Positions 6,601-9,629 of a stretch of DNA of 9,629 nucleotides are shown here, one piece after another (the stretch's first letter is position 1; each line of letters opens with the position of its first letter). The DNA lies in NCBI GenBank assembly GCA_017412445.1, contig JAFPYA010000337.1, positions 1 to 9,629 on the forward strand. Reading direction: 5' to 3'. The DNA is from Clostridia bacterium (lineage in GTDB: Bacteria; Bacillota; Clostridia; Christensenellales; Aristaeellaceae). The position numbers and the translations under genes are program-made. The notes under the pieces are model-generated. The model had not been told where the DNA came from and ran no database searches. It saw only the letters and a program-made list of their open reading frames with translations.

Positions 6601-8943
6601 ATGAAAAAGGCGCTGGCTTTTGTATGCGTTTTGATGCTGTTTTCGCTTTCCTTGTGCTACGCCGCTTCAGACGCGCCGCTGCGGGAGATATACTCCGGCG
6701 GAGATTTTATACGGCTCGTGGACAGGTACAGCGCGCCGCCCGAGGGCTACACGGGCATATATACCGCGGACGACCTGTTTCAAATCGTGCATAACCCGAG
6801 CGGCAAGTTCATGCTCATGAACGACATAGACCTGAAAAACGCTCAGTCCGCGGTAAACGAACTGCGGGACGTGACCTTCAGGGGCATACTTGAGGGGAAC
6901 GGCTGCAGGCTGACGGGCTTCAGCAGAACCGTAAAGATAAGCGAGGACGACTATTTGATACTTGCGGGGCTGTTCAGCGAGATTACGGACGGACAGATAA
7001 GAAATCTTTACCTCTCCGGCAGCATACTTTTGGACGCCGACGAGCTGGGTTACTGGGAAAGGCTCTTCGGGGTCTCCGAGGAAAAGCGCAGGCCGTTTGT
7101 GTTCATAGGCGCCTTTGCCGGCGGCATGGGCGGCAATTCCGAAATGTACAACTGTACGGCGGACGTCTCGGTTTCATATACCGAGCGCGCCGAAGAGACG
7201 CTGTACATCTGGTATCCCGGCAGCGTTGACCACGTGATGTCAGTAGGCGGGCTGCTGGGCGCCGTAGTGGACGGAAATATAAGCGTTTCTTATTGCCGCA
7301 GCCGCGCCGACATCAGAGCGCCGCGCCTGCTGGGCGGCATTGCGGGCTACCAGAACAACCGCACGGGAGACACGCTGTTTTACGCCTGCGAAAACCTCGG
7401 CGACCTTTACTCCGACAGCGACAGCGTGGGCGGCATACTGGGCTTCGCCCAGGATGGTCAGACGCTGAAAATGCAGTACTGCGCCAATCGCGGCGATATA
7501 ACCGGCGACAACTGCATAGGCGGCCTGCTGGGCTATCACCTGTCCAAGAACACGGACAGCCGCATAGAAAACTGCATAAACCTCGGAAGCGTCTACGCCC
7601 ATCAGGAGTCGTTTATCCTGTACGATGTGGCGGCGGTCGTCATGTCGCTGGGCGGCGATCTGTACGATGACCTTACCGGAGAATACTTTGACCTTACTTC
7701 CTATTCCTATTACGACTACGGCGGAAAGCTGATCATAGGCGGCATTGCCGGGCACACCCTGACGCCCATAGAAAACTGCGTGAACCTCGGCTCTGTCAAG
7801 GCCAGATATTACGGCGCGATGGGCATTTGCGGCGCAAACTACGGCAGAAACGTAATAGGCTGCTATTCGACAGACGACAACGAGGGCGCGCTTGGCAACT
7901 ACAAGGGCGACGTGATTCCCACCGCCGACTGTAAGACCGTGTCCCGAAGCTCGGGCGCGGCGGCGTACGGCAGCCTCAGCTTTTCGCCCGCAGGCTGGCT
8001 GTACCGCCAAAGCGAAAGCTGCCCCTACCCGGCCGCGCTGTGCGCCGACCGCTGGCTGCAATATGAATACGCGCCCGGAAAAAACGCTCTGTACGACAGC
8101 GACGTAAGGCACATACGCGGCAACGCCGAGCGCGAGGCCGCCTTCACCTTCGTGATGGATCAATACGAATATGAGGATTACGAGCTTGAAGGCACGATTA
8201 TCTGCTTTATAGAGGGCTACGGCCGCTATCCCTCCATGTCGAACAAAGACAATTATGAGCGCTCCACCGCCCTGTGCGTGGTGTTGAAAAACGGCAGGAT
8301 AGTGTTTTCGATGGATTCCTGCGCCACCTTCCCCGACAATCCGACGTCTATAAGGAACAACGGCGGAAGCAGGCCTGTTCCCACAATAATAGAAGGAAAG
8401 CTTATATACAAAGAATGCCAGCACAACGTAAAAGCCGGCCATATGGGCTATCCCGCCCTGAAGATAAACGCCTATGAAAAAGGCCCGAATTACAGCGCAA
8501 GCGTAAAAGCCGCGCCCGCCGTGCGCCTGAACGCCTCGGTCATGTCCACGACGGACACCTTGAGCGACGGCTGCAACATACACATGAAGTCCAGCGAGAA
8601 GCGCTTCAGCTATACATCCTCCGCCGCCAACTCCACAGGCTGCACCGTTATCGGCGCCGCCAAGGGCGGCTCTTACGATCTGGGCGCAAACACGACCGAC
8701 GACTACGCCCGCTTTGCCGCGATAGTCGGCTTCGGCAGCGACCCGGACAACGACGGCTACGCCGACAACATAAACAGGCAGACGGCCCCGTCCAGGGCGC
8801 GCGGCCTGCTCATAATAAACCGTTCCTGCGGCTACGAGCACGTCAAGGCCTTCCGCGACAGCTTTGACGACGCCTACCGCGAATGCCCCTCCGCGATCCC
8901 CTACATACTCGGCTACGAGTCGATCGCCGCTTCGGGGAAGTGA
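6601..8943 (+). CDS. Secreted GLUG-repeat beta-helix protein with a C-terminal L,D-transpeptidase-like domain
   Basis: A 780-residue exported protein. The signal peptide is residues 1-21 (probable cleavage after CYA; the Leu before Cys19 makes a lipobox unlikely). Residues 54-106 have the usual N-cap of GLUG proteins (YTADDLFQIV, then LMNDIDL, then GILEGNGCRLTGF). GLUG-type coils follow at about 169-189, 215-239, 244-270, 276-301, 306-332, 379-401 and 406-423. Most have a hydrophobic-GG(I/L)(L/A)G turn and then CxNxGx(I/V). The C-terminal part (about 555-770) shows VLKNGRIVFS, a Pro-Asp-Asn turn, GYPALKIN, then NIH (His661) and STGC (Cys681). This is the His/SxGC order of L,D-transpeptidase-like folds. 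Catalysis is inferred from those two residues only. No LPXTG or other wall anchor is seen. GGGAGG with a 6-base spacer supports the start. Confidence 0.88.
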   Translation: MKKALAFVCVLMLFSLSLCYAASDAPLREIYSGGDFIRLVDRYSAPPEGYTGIYTADDLFQIVHNPSGKFMLMNDIDLKNAQSAVNELRDVTFRGILEGNGCRLTGFSRTVKISEDDYLILAGLFSEITDGQIRNLYLSGSILLDADELGYWERLFGVSEEKRRPFVFIGAFAGGMGGNSEMYNCTADVSVSYTERAEETLYIWYPGSVDHVMSVGGLLGAVVDGNISVSYCRSRADIRAPRLLGGIAGYQNNRTGDTLFYACENLGDLYSDSDSVGGILGFAQDGQTLKMQYCANRGDITGDNCIGGLLGYHLSKNTDSRIENCINLGSVYAHQESFILYDVAAVVMSLGGDLYDDLTGEYFDLTSYSYYDYGGKLIIGGIAGHTLTPIENCVNLGSVKARYYGAMGICGANYGRNVIGCYSTDDNEGALGNYKGDVIPTADCKTVSRSSGAAAYGSLSFSPAGWLYRQSESCPYPAALCADRWLQYEYAPGKNALYDSDVRHIRGNAEREAAFTFVMDQYEYEDYELEGTIICFIEGYGRYPSMSNKDNYERSTALCVVLKNGRIVFSMDSCATFPDNPTSIRNNGGSRPVPTIIEGKLIYKECQHNVKAGHMGYPALKINAYEKGPNYSASVKAAPAVRLNASVMSTTDTLSDGCNIHMKSSEKRFSYTSSAANSTGCTVIGAAKGGSYDLGANTTDDYARFAAIVGFGSDPDNDGYADNINRQTAPSRARGLLIINRSCGYEHVKAFRDSFDDAYRECPSAIPYILGYESIAASGK

Positions 8944-8967
8944 CGCTTCTCCGGGGCAAAAACGAAA

Positions 8968-8995
8968 GCCGCTGCACATGTGCAGCGGCCCTTTT
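8968..8995. terminator. Bidirectional intrinsic terminator between convergent genes
   Basis: A perfect 22-bp palindrome (8968-8989, two 11-base arms centred on ACATGT) starts 24 bases after the stop of the GLUG-repeat gene. It is followed on the plus strand by CCTTTT. On the minus strand it is followed by TTTCGTTTTT, so it can end transcripts from both sides. A second small hairpin (CAGGCG/CGCCTG) is at 9007-9023. The 135-base gap holds nothing else I can identify. Confidence 0.85.
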
Positions 8996-9078
8996 GTCGC
9001 TTATGACAGGCGGACGTCGCCTGCATCGGCGCGTTTTCTGTGACCACTATATCAATACGGATCTGCGTACCACTGTAT

Positions 9079-9629
9079 TTACGGTGCGGTCGCGCCCGCT
9101 GATATCTGAGCATAATAACATATCCTGTCGTGTATTATTTCTCCGATCTCGATCTGCTTTCTGATCTCATTCAGCATCACGGGGCGTTTGGCGAGCTTAT
9201 ACCGCACCAGTTCTCTGAAGCACTCTTTCTGTGTTTCAGGATCGTTATCGAAGATGTCGCGCTTGCCCAGCGCCTTTGAGAACTCTACCACCTGCTCGCC
9301 GAAGCGCACGTCGTCGACGGGGTCGAACACGCAGCGGTTCTGCCCATACATGAGGCTTCTGAAATAAGCGTACTTGGTTTCGATGATGCTGTGCTCCTGC
9401 CCGATCTCGTCAAGCGCCTTTTTCACGCTCTCCCTGGTGAAGAGCTTGCCGTCCATGTCCCTGTAGAGCATCACCCTCGCGCTGAAGGTCCTGTAATCGC
9501 CCTGATCGGTGTTATAGAAGATAAGGCCGGCTGCTTCCGCGCGGGTGAGCAGCTCTTCTTCATCTCTGAGCCTTCTGGCGATGCTGTCCGCAAGCGGCTT
9601 TTCAGCGAGCTCCTTGGCGGGCACGGGGC
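9079..9629 (-). CDS. Unrecognised protein, C-terminal part (cut by window edge)
   Basis: The frame is open from the right edge to the TAA at 9081-9079, giving about 183 residues. An in-frame GTG at 9624-9622 has no visible ribosome binding site in the five bases before it, so the true start is probably outside the window. The visible part is soluble, charged and probably mixed helix and strand. It has no signal peptide, membrane segment or motif I can assign (segments such as LIFYNTDQGDYRTF, IIETKYAYFRSLMYG and VMLNEIRKQIEIGEIIHDRI). The CDS reads as genuine: codon use is normal and the stop is followed by the shared bidirectional terminator. It is convergent with the GLUG-repeat gene, so no functional link is implied. 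Confidence 0.75.
   Translation of the reverse strand, partial: PVPAKELAEKPLADSIARRLRDEEELLTRAEAAGLIFYNTDQGDYRTFSARVMLYRDMDGKLFTRESVKKALDEIGQEHSIIETKYAYFRSLMYGQNRCVFDPVDDVRFGEQVVEFSKALGKRDIFDNDPETQKECFRELVRYKLAKRPVMLNEIRKQIEIGEIIHDRICYYAQISAGATAP

Noticed and set aside
6641..6657. Lipobox in the GLUG-repeat protein (LSLC at residues 16-19)
   Set aside because: The residue before Cys19 is Leu, not Gly, Ala or Ser, and a good type I cleavage site (CYA) follows.
7240..8979. Long open minus-strand frame (579 residues) antisense to the GLUG-repeat gene
   Set aside because: Its Ala/Val/Gly-rich product is a mirror of the GC-rich coding strand, has no domain and would read through the shared terminator; the plus-strand product has a signal peptide, promoter and ribosome binding site.
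1..9629. tRNA, rRNA, CRISPR array, transposase or phage genes
   Set aside because: I found no cloverleaf-like sequence, no regularly spaced repeats and no recognisable recombinase or phage product on either strand.

Overview
The window looks like a chromosomal stretch of a Gram-positive, Clostridia-type member of the Bacillota. The basis is strong AGGAGG-type ribosome binding sites, textbook sigma-A promoters with TTGACA/TATAAT-like boxes, a clostridial style of oligopeptide (Opp/Dpp) transporter, and a secreted GLUG-repeat protein of a kind common in gut and rumen Firmicutes. This placement is inference from style; there is no rRNA or other marker gene.

Layout. Positions 1-5414, minus strand: an Opp/Dpp-type ABC importer operon read right to left. 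It has a family 5 solute-binding protein (5414 to 3504), an intercistronic hairpin, an OppB-type permease (3355 to 1649), an OppC-type permease (1649 to 600) and the N-terminal 195 codons of an OppD-type ATPase that runs off the left edge. A sigma-A promoter with a tandem TATAAT lies upstream of the binding protein. Positions 5415-5741: AT-rich regulatory gap with that promoter, leader stem-loops, a terminator for the gene to the right and an unexplained 11-bp-stem inverted repeat. Positions 5742-6374, minus strand: an unrecognised 210-residue protein with two membrane segments around a helical charged region. Positions 6375-6600: divergent promoter region. Positions 6601-8943, plus strand: a large secreted protein with GLUG-type beta-helix repeats and a C-terminal domain with a His/Cys pattern like L,D-transpeptidase folds. 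Positions 8944-9078: bidirectional terminator between convergent genes. Positions 9079-9629, minus strand: C-terminal part of an unrecognised gene cut by the right edge.

The importer genes form one unit: the binding protein captures a peptide-like ligand outside the cell, the OppB/OppC pair forms the channel and the OppD ATPase (with a partner probably beyond the left edge) drives transport. The most unusual point is the OppB subunit. It is nearly twice the usual length because its first external loop carries a CxxCxGxG-type four-cysteine knuckle followed by a large beta-rich insert. Also notable are the absence of a lipobox on the binding protein and the beta-helix/LDT-like fusion in the secreted protein. 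The other two genes are of unknown function.
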